The notes under the pieces are model-generated. The model saw only the letters and a program-made list of their open reading frames with translations. It did not search any database and was not told the DNA's origin. 64,000 nt of DNA from assembly GCF_000968685.2 (NCBI RefSeq), contig NZ_LAKD02000005.1, positions 62,001 to 126,000 of the forward strand, given 5' to 3'. Below are positions 56,124 to 64,000 of the stretch, one piece after another. The first letter of the stretch is position 1; each line of letters opens with the position of its first letter. Source of the DNA: Streptomyces antioxidans (GTDB taxonomy: Bacteria; Actinomycetota; Actinomycetes; Streptomycetales; Streptomycetaceae). Position numbers and translations under genes: made by a program.

Positions 56124-56141
56124 GCGGGGCCGAGGCCCCGC
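56124..56141 (-). terminator. Candidate terminator after the polyprenyl synthase gene
   Basis: GCGGGGCC GA GGCCCCGC is an 8-bp inverted repeat 30 bp past the stop of the polyprenyl synthase gene. A wider pair CGGGAGTC (56051-56058)/GACTCCCG (56089-56096) lies beyond. Either could end the transcript. Confidence 0.45.
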
Positions 56142-56170
56142 AGGGCAGGGCCGGGGGGCCGGGGCGGGCG

Positions 56171-57181
56171 TCAGCCCGCTCGGTGGACCACCGCGTCGCA
56201 CAGCCCCTCGAGGGCCTTCTTCGCCGGGCCCTCGGGCAGCGGCGCCAGCATCGAACGGGCCTCCGCCGCATAGCGGACCGTGACCCGGCGGGCCCGCTCC
56301 AGCGCCGGATGGGCGCGCAGCCGCCGCAGCACCTCGGCATGGCGCGCGTCATCGGTGAGATCGCCCGCGAGCAGTTCGCACAGCTCACGGTCCTCGGCGG
56401 AACCGGTCGCCGCAGCCTGCTCCCGCACATAGAGCACGGGCAGGGTGGCCACGCCCTCGCGCAGATCGGTGCCGGGGGTCTTGCCGGACTCATGGCTGTC
56501 GCTGGCGATGTCCAGCACGTCGTCGGCGAGCTGAAAGGCCATGCCGAGCCGCTCGCCGTACTGGGTGAGGATGCTGACGATGCTCTCGTCGGCGCCCGAC
56601 ATCATCGCGCCGAACCGGCCGGAGACGGCGATCAGCGAGCCCGTCTTACCGGCCAGCACGTCCAGGTAGTGCTCGACGGGGTCGCGGCCATCGCGGGGGC
56701 CGGCCGTCTCCAGGATCTGACCGGTGACCAGCCGCTCGAACGCCTCGGCCTGGATCCGCACCGCCTCGGGTCCGAGGTCGGCCAGGATGTGCGAGGCCCG
56801 GGCGAAGAGGAAGTCGCCGGTGAGGACGGCCACCGAGTTGCCCCAGCGGGCGTTGGCGCTGGAGACGCCGCGCCGCACCTCCGCCTCGTCCATCACATCG
56901 TCGTGGTACAGCGTCGCCAGATGGGTGAGCTCGACGACCACCGCCGAGGGCACCACTCCGGGCGCGTGGGGGTCGCCGAACTGCGCCGCCAGCAGCACCA
57001 GCAGGGGCCGGAACCGCTTCCCCCCGGCCCGCACCAGATGCTGGGCGGCCTCCGTGATGAAGGGCACATCGCTCTTGGTGGCCTCCAGCAGCCCCTCTTC
57101 GACCGCCGTCAGCCCGGCCTGGGTGTCGGCTTCCAGAGTCCGGTCCCGCACGCTCAGCCCCAAGGGCCCGACGAAGCTCAC
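56171..57181 (-). CDS. Long-chain polyprenyl diphosphate synthase
   Basis: The enzyme adds isopentenyl units to make the all-trans chain of menaquinone. GTG 57181 behind AGGAG with a six-base spacer gives 336 residues, the length of the S. coelicolor homologue. The two Asp-rich motifs are LYHDDVMDEAEVRRG and QLADDVLDIASD. Residues four and five before the first motif are Thr and Ala, small side chains that allow long products, as in octaprenyl synthases. Product length (C40-C45) is inferred. The gene stands near, but not in, a menaquinone operon. Confidence 0.93.
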   Translation of the reverse strand: MSFVGPLGLSVRDRTLEADTQAGLTAVEEGLLEATKSDVPFITEAAQHLVRAGGKRFRPLLVLLAAQFGDPHAPGVVPSAVVVELTHLATLYHDDVMDEAEVRRGVSSANARWGNSVAVLTGDFLFARASHILADLGPEAVRIQAEAFERLVTGQILETAGPRDGRDPVEHYLDVLAGKTGSLIAVSGRFGAMMSGADESIVSILTQYGERLGMAFQLADDVLDIASDSHESGKTPGTDLREGVATLPVLYVREQAAATGSAEDRELCELLAGDLTDDARHAEVLRRLRAHPALERARRVTVRYAAEARSMLAPLPEGPAKKALEGLCDAVVHRAG

Positions 57182-57533
57182 GGGGTACTCCTGTCTGCCT
57201 ACGAATGACGCGAATGTCGATGTGTCGCTGCCTCCACCAACAGGCAGCGTATCCGGTCGGGTATCGATCACTGTGGGCGCCTTCCCGCCTTGTGCGCCTC
57301 TCACCGTTCTCTCCCGAACCGACCGCTTCACATCGCAGTACCGCGATCGCAGCAGATCATTCATGCCCCGCCGCCACCCGGCCGGTCAGCCGAACCGCCG
57401 GAGGGTTCGGCCGACCGAATCGCCGGAGGGCCCACCGGTCCCCCTCTTTACGGCCGCCGGACCGGCCGTAAAGAGGGGGACCGGTGGCCGTGACCGGGGC
57501 GGCCGGTGGCCGGTGGCCGTGGGTGACGGTCGC
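57182..57533. other. Intergenic region between polyprenyl synthase start and FAD oxidoreductase end
   Basis: This 352-bp stretch has no credible gene. It holds a small hairpin CCGAACC/GGTTCGG (57390-57410), two near-identical copies of CGAACCGCCGGAGG (57391-57404 and 57416-57429), and the very strong hairpin at 57434-57485. The promoter of the polyprenyl synthase should lie in the left part. Confidence 0.7.
57434..57485. terminator. 22-bp perfect hairpin downstream of the FAD oxidoreductase
   Basis: Arms at 57434-57455 and 57464-57485 are perfect complements over 22 bp (beginning ACCGGTCCCCCTCTTTACGG) with an 8-nt loop. It lies about 50 bp past the end of the FAD gene and is the longest perfect inverted repeat I found in the window. 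It is most likely a terminator. Confidence 0.75.
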
Positions 57534-58736
57534 TTATCCGTGCATGGCTGCCACCGCCTTCGCCAACCGCGGCGACGCGTACTCCGTACCGCAGACGAAT
57601 CGCATCACCGGGCCGAAACTCGCCGCCGCGGGCAGCCCGGTGAAGTACAGCCCCGGGACCGAGGAGCCGTAACCGGCGTCGAGCCGGGGTCCGCCGGCTC
57701 CGGTGACCAGCTCGGAGCGGAGCCCGGGCCCGAGGAAGTCCAGCGCCGCGACGCTCATCCGATAGCCCGTCGCGGCCATCACATGGTCGGCGGCCAGCTC
57801 ACCGACCCGGCCGTCCCCGCGCAGGGTGAGCACCGGCCGGCCGTCGTCCCCCACCGTGACCCGGCTGATCCGCCGCCCCTGGGTGACCCGCACCCGCCCG
57901 GCGAACCGGTCCCGCAGCCACCACGCCCCCTTGGGCCCCAGCACCCTGCGCACCAGATACTCCCGGGCCGGTGCGGGCAGCCGCCGGAAGCCCACGGCGT
58001 GGTACGACAGCGCGTACAGCGACCAGGCGCGGCCGAACGGCGACTCGGGCCGCAGCCTGGGCTGCCGGTCCGGCGGGGTGCCGAAGGCGACCGCGCGCGG
58101 CCCGCGGGCCACCACCCGCACCGCGGCGGCGCCCGCCTCGGCCAGCAGCACCGCACTCTCCAGCGCCGACTGCCCGGCCCCCACGACCACCACCTCACGC
58201 CCCCGGAAGCGGCCCAGGTCGCGATGGTGCGAACTGTGGGAGACGGGGCCGCCCGGAGCGGGTCCGCCCGGTACGGCGGCGGCCAGCTCCCGGGGGAGGT
58301 GGGCGAGCCCGCTGAGCCCGCTGGCGACGACGACGGCCCGCGCGGTGAACTGCTCCCCCGAGTCCAGCTTCAGCTCGAACCGGCCGCCCCGCCGGTCCAC
58401 CGCCACCACCCGGACCCGCTCCAACTCCGGCACCAGCCGCTCCTGGAACCACAGCCCATAGGCCGCGAAGGTCTCCACGGGGACGATGTCCCAATCGGAC
58501 TCATAGCGCGGGCCGCCCGTCGCACGGCAGAAGTCGAGCAGGGTGTGGCCCGGCTGCGGCGCGTCGATGGTCGAGGCGGCCGGTGTGGACTTGAGCAGCA
58601 TGCCCGCGGGCATCTGCTCCCGCCAGCTCACCATCGGCTCCCCGAAGACACGGACCGGCAGCCCGCGGGCGCGGAGGTGCGCGGCGGTCGACAGACCGTA
58701 TGGACCGGCGCCGATGACCGCTACCGGATCGTTCAT
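57534..58736 (-). CDS. FAD-dependent oxidoreductase (flavin-monooxygenase/thioredoxin-reductase-like)
   Basis: The ATG at 58736 with GGGGGGAT upstream gives 400 residues. The N-terminal dinucleotide motif is VAVIGAGPYGLSTAAHLRAR, and a second motif is VVVVGAGQSALESAVLLAEA, the two-domain arrangement of single-component monooxygenases and lysine/ornithine N-hydroxylase relatives. MAATGYRMSVAALDF is the ATGY motif. It ends ...LAKAVAAMHG. The ATP-grasp gene lies 22 bp upstream of it and both are transcribed the same way, so they form a unit. Confidence 0.85.
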   Translation of the reverse strand: MNDPVAVIGAGPYGLSTAAHLRARGLPVRVFGEPMVSWREQMPAGMLLKSTPAASTIDAPQPGHTLLDFCRATGGPRYESDWDIVPVETFAAYGLWFQERLVPELERVRVVAVDRRGGRFELKLDSGEQFTARAVVVASGLSGLAHLPRELAAAVPGGPAPGGPVSHSSHHRDLGRFRGREVVVVGAGQSALESAVLLAEAGAAAVRVVARGPRAVAFGTPPDRQPRLRPESPFGRAWSLYALSYHAVGFRRLPAPAREYLVRRVLGPKGAWWLRDRFAGRVRVTQGRRISRVTVGDDGRPVLTLRGDGRVGELAADHVMAATGYRMSVAALDFLGPGLRSELVTGAGGPRLDAGYGSSVPGLYFTGLPAAASFGPVMRFVCGTEYASPRLAKAVAAMHG

Positions 58737-58758
58737 GAATCCCCCCAAGGTGTCGCGT

Positions 58759-59997
58759 TCACTTGGCGCGCCACAGCCGGTACAGCTGTGCCGCACCGGG
58801 CCGCAGCGAGCGGGCCAGCATGGTGAAGAACGGCCTCATGTCGTCCCGCGCGGCCCAGGCCAGCTCGGTCCCGCTCGCCCGCGCCGGGGCGTGCGGGGTG
58901 GTGTAGCCGCTGCGGCGGTAGGCGAGCAGCGCGGGCAGGTCGATGTTCTCGACCAGGAACCGCCGGTCCGGCCGCTGCCCGGCCCCGGGCACCGCGCGCC
59001 CGGTCAGATCGAGATGCTGGGCTCGTACGACATCGATCCGCGCCGCGTTCTCGAAGAGCCGGAACTGGGCGCCCATCCGCGGATTGAAGTCCAGCAGCTT
59101 GTACCGTCCGTCACGCCGGTCAAAGCGCCAGTCCAGATCGACCGTGCCGCTGAAGCCGATCCGCTGGACGAACCGGGCCGCCATCCGCGCCAGTTCCTCG
59201 TTCTCGACCACATAGGCACACGCCGTCATGCCCGCGTGCGGCGGCCAGGACCGCACCTTGACCCCGGTGAACATGGCCAGCGGTGTGCTCCGGGCGTCGA
59301 AGTACGCGTGCACGATCCAGTCCTCGGCCTCCTCTCTCGGCAGATACTCCTGCAGGACCACCCCCGGCCGCGGCCCCCACCGCCGCGCCAGCTCCATCAG
59401 CTCCCGAGGGCCCCCGATCCGGGTGGTGCCGCCCACCGCGGGCTTCTTCCGCCGCTCGAACGCCTCCCGGTTCTTGGCCACCACCGGGAACCGGGCACCG
59501 GCCGCGAACGCCTTGACATCGGCGTAGGTGTCCGGGAAGGCGCTCTCGGGCGTGGGCACCCCGTGCTTGACGCACAGCTCGTGCAGCCCCCGCTTGCTCG
59601 CCAGCCGCCGGGGCAACTCGGGCTCGGTGCGCGGGAAGAGGAAGCGGCCCTCCCCGGCGAGCCGGTCCGCGTGCTCGGCGATCAGCACCGCCGCCTCCTC
59701 GTCGGTGGGCAGCAGCACCGTCGGCCGACCGATCGCACGGCCGATCCGCAGCAGCCCCTCCACCAGCCGCTCCGGCCGCTCCTCGCCGGTGGTCGGCCAG
59801 ACGAAGGCCCTCCTCAGATAGCGCGAGAGCGCCGCCGGGGTCCAACGGTCCTCGGTGACCGCGTACATGGGGACACCGAGACGCCCCAGGGACCGAATGG
59901 CTCCGACGCCACCGTGGTGCAGCGGATAGTGGCCGATCTTCACGATAAGAGCGGGCACGGAACGGTCCAGCGCGAACGGCACGGCACTGCTCGCCAC
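58759..59997 (-). CDS. ATP-grasp carboxylate-amine ligase-like protein
   Basis: GTG 59997 with GAGGGGGA upstream gives 412 residues. The N-terminal domain (ALIVKIGHYPLHHGGVGAIR) and central domain (RRLASKRGLHELCVKHGVPT, RFPVVAKNREAFERRKKPAV) give the ATP-grasp fold. YKLLDFNPRMGAQFRLFENA provides the magnesium-binding Asp/Asn. ATP-grasp enzymes join a carboxylate to an amine or thiol through an acyl phosphate. The substrate is unknown. It is the first gene of a two-gene unit with the FAD oxidoreductase. Confidence 0.82.
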   Translation of the reverse strand: MASSAVPFALDRSVPALIVKIGHYPLHHGGVGAIRSLGRLGVPMYAVTEDRWTPAALSRYLRRAFVWPTTGEERPERLVEGLLRIGRAIGRPTVLLPTDEEAAVLIAEHADRLAGEGRFLFPRTEPELPRRLASKRGLHELCVKHGVPTPESAFPDTYADVKAFAAGARFPVVAKNREAFERRKKPAVGGTTRIGGPRELMELARRWGPRPGVVLQEYLPREEAEDWIVHAYFDARSTPLAMFTGVKVRSWPPHAGMTACAYVVENEELARMAARFVQRIGFSGTVDLDWRFDRRDGRYKLLDFNPRMGAQFRLFENAARIDVVRAQHLDLTGRAVPGAGQRPDRRFLVENIDLPALLAYRRSGYTTPHAPARASGTELAWAARDDMRPFFTMLARSLRPGAAQLYRLWRAK

Positions 59998-60291
59998 GAG
60001 TCCCCCTCGGTCACCGCAGCGCAGTGGCCCCCCCACTGTGCGTGACCCTGATGAAGGACGCTACTTCGGAATCGCCGCCTCCAGCAAGGATTTTCCGGAC
60101 ATTGCCAGCTCTTTAGGGAGTAGCCGACGTCGTGTCATTCTCCGTGTCATCCCACTTTTCATCCTTCTTGTCTCCGATCTTCCGGATTGCCCGGGCCCGG
60201 CCACCGGCATTGCCCCGGGCCTTCTCCGCACTCCCCGCGCCTTAAGGTGTGCTGCGTCCCACAGTGACGAGGAGAAGGCGAGGCAGCCCCG

Positions 60292-61542
60292 ATGCCGCAG
60301 CGATCCCCGCTGGACCTGCCCGAAGGCGACCCCTTCGGCCCCCACAACCTCCCCTATGGCGTCTTCACCGCGCCGCACGCTCCTCATCTGCGGAAAATCG
60401 GGGTGCGCTACGGAAACCATGTGCTCGATATGGGCGCCGCCGCGGCCGCCACCGCCTCTCCGCACGCCGAGCAGCTGGGCGCCGACACCCTCAACCCGCT
60501 GATGGCCGCGGGCCCCCCGGTCTGGCAGGCCGTGCGCGCCGAAGTGCTCGACTGGCTCACCGACCCGGCGCACCGCTCGACCATCGAACCCCTGATGCAC
60601 CCCCTCCCCACCGTGGCGCTCCACCTCCCCTTCGAGGTGGCCGACTACGCCGACTTCTATGCGAGCGAGCACCACGCCACCAACACGGGCAGGATCTTCC
60701 GCCCCGGCGGCGATGCGCTCACCCCCAACTGGAAGCACATGCCGATCGGCTATCACGGCCGGGCCGGCACCATCCTCGTCTCGGGCACGCCCATCGTCCG
60801 CCCGCAGGGCCAGCATCTGCCCCCGGCCGATACCTCCGCACCACACGCTTCCTCCCCCACTCCGGTCTTCGGCCCCTCCCTGCGCCTCGACTTCGAAGCG
60901 GAGGTGGCCTTCGTCGTCGGCGCCCCTTCCACTGTGAATACACCGGTGCCGCTCTCCGGGTTCCACGACCACGTCTTCGGCGTCTGTCTGCTCAACGACT
61001 GGTCCGCGCGCGACATCCAGGCGTGGGAGTACCGCCCGCTCGGACCCTTCCTCGGCAAGTCCTTCGCCACCTCCCTCGCCGCATGGGTCACCCCGCTGGA
61101 CGCCCTCACCGCGGCCCGTACCAGCCCGCCCGCCCGCGACGTCCCGCCCCTCCCGTACCTGGACGACAGCTCCGCCGAGCCCGGCGGGCTGGATCTGCGC
61201 CTGGAGGTCGCCCTCAACGGCCACACGATCTCCCGCCCGCCCTTCTCCGCCATGTACTGGACCGCGGCCCAGCAGCTCGCCCACCTCACGGTGAACGGCG
61301 CCTCGCTGCGCACCGGCGACGTCTTCGCCTCCGGCACGGTCAGCGGTCCGCGCCCGGACGAGCTCGGCTCTCTCCTCGAACTGACCTGGGGCGGCCGCGA
61401 CCCCCTGCGGCTCCCCGACGGCACCCGTACCTTCCTGGAGGACGGCGACGAGGTGACCATCACGGCCTGGGCGCCGGGCCCGCGGGGGACCCGTATCGGC
61501 CTGGGCGAGGTGACCGGCCAGGTCGTTCCGGCCACGCCCTGA
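60292..61542 (+). CDS. fahA: Fumarylacetoacetase
   Basis: This enzyme performs the last step of tyrosine/homogentisate breakdown, splitting fumarylacetoacetate into fumarate and acetoacetate. The 416-residue product starts MPQRSPLDLPEGDPFGPHNL, the FAH N-terminal motif. The metal-binding region is FEVADYADFYASEHHATNTG, and YHGRAGTILVSGTPIVRPQG, RLDFEAEVAFVVGAP, LLNDWSARDIQAWEYRPLGP and GKSFATSLAAWVTPLDAL complete the family set. It is monocistronic; homogentisate dioxygenase is not in the window. Confidence 0.96.
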   Translation: MPQRSPLDLPEGDPFGPHNLPYGVFTAPHAPHLRKIGVRYGNHVLDMGAAAAATASPHAEQLGADTLNPLMAAGPPVWQAVRAEVLDWLTDPAHRSTIEPLMHPLPTVALHLPFEVADYADFYASEHHATNTGRIFRPGGDALTPNWKHMPIGYHGRAGTILVSGTPIVRPQGQHLPPADTSAPHASSPTPVFGPSLRLDFEAEVAFVVGAPSTVNTPVPLSGFHDHVFGVCLLNDWSARDIQAWEYRPLGPFLGKSFATSLAAWVTPLDALTAARTSPPARDVPPLPYLDDSSAEPGGLDLRLEVALNGHTISRPPFSAMYWTAAQQLAHLTVNGASLRTGDVFASGTVSGPRPDELGSLLELTWGGRDPLRLPDGTRTFLEDGDEVTITAWAPGPRGTRIGLGEVTGQVVPATP

Positions 61543-61602
61543 CGCGGCTGCTAATTTGTCGTGCTCCTGCCCTGACGATCCCGGACGATCGAGGAGAAGC
61601 AC

Positions 61603-62103
61603 GTGAAGAAGGCAGTGAGCGTCGTCGGCACGGCGGCGGCTGCCGCCCTGCTGCTGACCGCATGCGGCAGTGACGGTGGCGACGACGACAAGAAGGACAC
61701 CTCCAAGGACCCCTCCTCCGCGTCGAGCGCCCCGGCGGAGGGGGGCGCGGACACGAAGGTCTCCGGCACCTATGTGGCGAAGGCCGGTGAGGGGGCCGTC
61801 ATCCTGTCCATCAGCGGCGAGAAGGCCGTCCTGATGGCCGACAAGCACATCTGCAACGGTGAATACGCCGACATGGGCGGGAAGATGCTCATGCTCAAGT
61901 GCGCCGACGGCAACACCGACCGCAGCGCGGGCAAGGTCACCGCGAGCGCGGACGGCAAGACCCTCACGGTCGACTGGGACGCGCTCGCCAAGAACGACAC
62001 CTTCGTCAAGACGACCTCGCCGAGCGACCTCCCCTCGGGCCTTCCGTCATCGCTGCCCTCCGGTCTCCCGACCGATCTGCCGACCGACCTCCCTACCGGC
62101 TGA
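61603..62103 (+). CDS. Small lipoprotein with Leu-Pro-Ser/Thr repeat tail
   Basis: The GTG at 61603 (GAGGAGAAG upstream) gives 166 residues. Residues 1-21 are a lipoprotein signal ending LLTAC, then a low-complexity spacer GSDGGDDDKKDTSKDPSSAS. The middle (SGTYVAKAGEGAVILSISGE, about 50-130) is a small beta domain with two cysteines (HICNGEY, LKCADG). The end is a repeat of LPSGLPSSLPSGLPTDLP. No family function is known. Confidence 0.75.
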   Translation: MKKAVSVVGTAAAAALLLTACGSDGGDDDKKDTSKDPSSASSAPAEGGADTKVSGTYVAKAGEGAVILSISGEKAVLMADKHICNGEYADMGGKMLMLKCADGNTDRSAGKVTASADGKTLTVDWDALAKNDTFVKTTSPSDLPSGLPSSLPSGLPTDLPTDLPTG

Positions 62104-62132
62104 GCCACGGCGCCGAACCCCCTCCGGCACCC

Positions 62133-62165
62133 CGGGCCCCCGGCGCGCCCGCGCGCCGGGGGCCC
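62133..62165 (+). terminator. Terminator after the lipoprotein gene
   Basis: CGGGCCCCCGGCGCG and CGCGCCGGGGGCCCG form a near-perfect 15-bp stem with a three- to four-base loop, 30 bp past the stop. Confidence 0.8.
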
Positions 62166-62330
62166 GCCGCGCACAGTGGCAGATCTTGCCGCCGCGGACA
62201 CGGAGCCGCAGGCAGAGGCGGTGGGAATGCCACCGCCAGGTGGCGCAACACTTCGGCAACACCATCGGCCGGACCCCGTCGGTATGGTCCCGGTACGACC
62301 CACCGACCAGCACACCCCCGGAGCCGGCCG

Positions 62331-63101
62331 ATGCCAGCCGAACGCCCCCGCGAGCACGCCCCGCCGGTCGCCGCCGCGCGCCGCCGCCGGCTCCGTGCCG
62401 ACCGGGCACGGCAACTCGCCGATCTGCTCCGCCACCAGGTCCTCACCGGCGGCTTCCCCGGGGGCGTGCTCCCCCTGGAGGACGCGCTCGGCCAGGACTA
62501 CGGCGCCTCCCGCAACACCGTGCGCCAGGCGCTCGACCTGCTGCGCTCCGAGCGCCTGGTGGAGCGGCAGCCCGGGGTGGGCACGGTCGTGGTCGCGGAG
62601 AAGTACCCGCACGGCCTGGAACGGCTGATGGGCCTGGCCGAGACCCTTCACGAGCACGGCCGGGTCACCAATGAGGTGCGCACCGTCGGCCCGGTCCCCG
62701 CGCCCGCCCTGGTCGCGGACCGGCTGGGCGTCCCGGCCCGTTCCGATGTCCTCTACGTCGAGCGGCTGCGCCGGCTCGGCGGACTCCCGCTCTCCCTCGA
62801 CCTCACCTACCTCCCGATGGACATCGGCACCGACCTCGTCGGCGCCGACCTGGAGAACACCGATGTCTTCCGGCTGATCGAGAAGATCACCGGACGGCCC
62901 CTGGGCACCGCCGAGATCACCCTCGAGGCCGTCAACGCCGACGCCCACTCGGCCGCCGTTCTGCAGGCCCCGCGCGGTGCGGCGGTCCTGATGCTGGAGC
63001 GGCTCACCCATCTGTGCGACGGACGCCCGGTGGACCTGGAGTTCATCCGGTTCCGCGGTGACCGGATCACCATGAGCGGCCAGTTGCGCCGCACCGCCTG
63101 A
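62331..63101 (+). CDS. GntR-family transcriptional regulator with UTRA domain
   Basis: The ATG at 62331 (GGAG, seven-base spacer) gives 256 residues. The N-terminal winged helix-turn-helix is LLRHQVLTGGFPGGVLPLED then GASRNTVRQALDLLRSERLV. The C-terminal UTRA ligand-binding domain (about 95-250) contains VLYVERLRRLGGLPLSLDLT and DLEFIRFRGDRITMSGQL. It stands directly before the ferredoxin and ABC genes and probably regulates them in response to an imported compound. Confidence 0.9.
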   Translation: MPAERPREHAPPVAAARRRRLRADRARQLADLLRHQVLTGGFPGGVLPLEDALGQDYGASRNTVRQALDLLRSERLVERQPGVGTVVVAEKYPHGLERLMGLAETLHEHGRVTNEVRTVGPVPAPALVADRLGVPARSDVLYVERLRRLGGLPLSLDLTYLPMDIGTDLVGADLENTDVFRLIEKITGRPLGTAEITLEAVNADAHSAAVLQAPRGAAVLMLERLTHLCDGRPVDLEFIRFRGDRITMSGQLRRTA

Positions 63102-63154
63102 GACCCGCCCACACCACACCCTCCGCCCCTTCACGCCCTTCCCTGGAGACCGCC

Positions 63155-63382
63155 ATGCCTCTTGCGCCCCAGCGTGCCGATGTGCCGGTGACGATCGACG
63201 AGTCCAAGTGCATCGACGGCTGCACCCTGTGCGTGGACATGTGCCCCCTCGACTCCCTCGCGATCCACCCCGACAGCGGTAAGGCGTACATGCACGTCGA
63301 CGAGTGCTGGTACTGCGGCCCGTGCGCCGCCCGCTGTCCCACCGGCGCGGTCACGGTCAACATGCCCTATCTCCTGAGGTGA
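63155..63382 (+). CDS. Small two-cluster 4Fe-4S ferredoxin, AprB-like
   Basis: The 75-residue protein has two cluster motifs: CIDGCTLCVDMCP (C-x3-C-x2-C-x3-CP, one residue longer in the first gap than the standard form) and CWYCGPCAARCP. HVDECWYCGPC and the end GAVTVNMPYLLR resemble AprB, the small subunit of adenylylsulfate-reductase-type flavoenzymes. Such subunits accompany a flavoprotein subunit that would lie beyond the window. The role is inferred. Confidence 0.8.
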   Translation: MPLAPQRADVPVTIDESKCIDGCTLCVDMCPLDSLAIHPDSGKAYMHVDECWYCGPCAARCPTGAVTVNMPYLLR

Positions 63383-63393
63383 AAGGCCCCTCG

Positions 63394-64000
63394 ATGCAGC
63401 GCACGACCCTTCCGTCGGCCCTCGCCGCCGGCGCCCTGCTGCTGTCCCTCACCGGCTGCGGCGGCGACGCGGACGCGGACGGCAAGACCGTGACCGTCAC
63501 CGTCGGCTACCAGTCCAAGACCATCAACACCGTGACCGCGGGCACCCTGCTGCGCTCCCTCGGCGCCTTCGAACACGAGCTGCGGGCCCTCGGCCGCCGC
63601 GACGGACATACGTACAAGGTGAAGTGGGAGGACTACGCCACCGGAGCGCCCATCACCGCCCAGATGGTCGCCGGCAAGGTCGACATCGGCTCGATGGGCG
63701 ACTTCCCGCTCCTGATCAACTCCGGCCGCGGCACCCAGCTCAACGCGCCGACCCGTCTGGTCTCCGTCACCGGCTACAACCTGCGCGGCGGCCTCAATAC
63801 GGTGCTCACCGCGCCCGGTTCCTCCCTGCGTGCCCTGTCCGGGCTGCGCGGAAAGAACGTCTCCACGAGCGTCGGCTCAGCCGCGGACGGCACACTCGTG
63901 CGCGCCCTACAGCGGGCGGGCATCGACCCCGAGAGCGGCGTCCACAAGCTCAACCAGCAGCCCGCCGTGGGCGCCTCGGCCCTCGAGGCGGGCAGCGCGG
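63394..64000 (+). CDS. ABC transporter substrate-binding lipoprotein (SsuA/TauA/NMT1-like), cut by window edge
   Basis: The ATG at 63394 starts a protein with a lipoprotein signal (MQRTTLPSALAAGALLLSLT then GC), followed by VTVGYQSKTINTVTAGTLLR, PITAQMVAGKVDIGSMGDFP and LRALSGLRGKNVSTSVGSA, the pattern of sulfonate/nitrate/thiamine-precursor binding proteins. About 202 codons are visible; the gene continues past base 64000. It follows the ferredoxin by 11 bp. The solute is unknown; taurine or sulfonate is likely if the AprB-like partner is involved in sulfur metabolism. Confidence 0.88.
   Translation, partial: MQRTTLPSALAAGALLLSLTGCGGDADADGKTVTVTVGYQSKTINTVTAGTLLRSLGAFEHELRALGRRDGHTYKVKWEDYATGAPITAQMVAGKVDIGSMGDFPLLINSGRGTQLNAPTRLVSVTGYNLRGGLNTVLTAPGSSLRALSGLRGKNVSTSVGSAADGTLVRALQRAGIDPESGVHKLNQQPAVGASALEAGSA

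Overview
The window is about 64 kb of very GC-rich chromosome from an actinomycete, almost certainly a Streptomyces. The grounds are the high third-position GC, many GTG starts and one TTG start (rpoB), GC-rich hairpin terminators mostly without U-tracts, and gene order. It is core-chromosome DNA: I see no transposase, integrase, phage gene or CRISPR array.

Layout. 1-14.5 kb holds the transcription/translation core, all on the minus strand: secE-nusG, rplKA, a lipoprotein gene, rplJL, rpoBC, then rpsL-rpsG-fusA (fusA cut by the window edge). 14.6-19.9 kb holds tRNA-Trp, a class I aminotransferase and adenosine deaminase on the plus strand, then murB, two MaoC/HadAB-like dehydratase genes, rpmG, tRNA-Met and tRNA-Thr on the minus strand; the order rpmG-hadA-hadB ... 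tRNA-Trp-secE-nusG also occurs in mycobacteria. 20-26.6 kb is a more variable stretch between tRNA-Thr and tRNA-Tyr: a degenerate cytosine-deaminase-like protein, an SDR, a DUF3574 protein, a second amidohydrolase, MscL and a secreted GH30 glycosidase. 26.8-29.5 kb has yajQ, a TPR protein, a YccF protein and HtpX.

29.6-40 kb is a ten-gene, tightly overlapping nuo operon (nuoABCHIJKLMN) with no nuoD, E, F or G, so it encodes a membrane arm plus part of the connecting module but no NADH-oxidising module. 40.2-43.8 kb encodes two paralogous sensor kinases and one NarL-type response regulator. 43.9-47.1 kb encodes a 2-oxoacid:ferredoxin oxidoreductase (korAB), preceded by a possible coupled small ORF. 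47-52.6 kb has an APC permease, a QorB-like reductase, a RarD transporter and a secreted M28 aminopeptidase. 52.6-60 kb, on the minus strand, has an ABC exporter, a LolA-like secreted protein, a long-chain polyprenyl diphosphate synthase and an ATP-grasp/FAD-oxidoreductase pair. 60.3-64 kb has fumarylacetoacetase, a lipoprotein, and the start of a GntR / two-cluster ferredoxin / ABC substrate-binding-protein locus that runs off the edge.

Observations most worth following: RpoB carries Asn at residue 442, equivalent to E. coli Ser531, a primary rifamycin-resistance position; rplJ and rpoB have long leaders with attenuator-like structures; the partial nuo operon has repeat-bearing NuoC, NuoI and NuoJ tails; the two kinase genes share a 112-bp identical block, which suggests gene conversion; a short ORF with a strong ribosome site overlaps the korA start; and the amidohydrolase at 20 kb seems to lack two catalytic residues of its family. 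Every functional call here comes from reading the sequence, with no database search.
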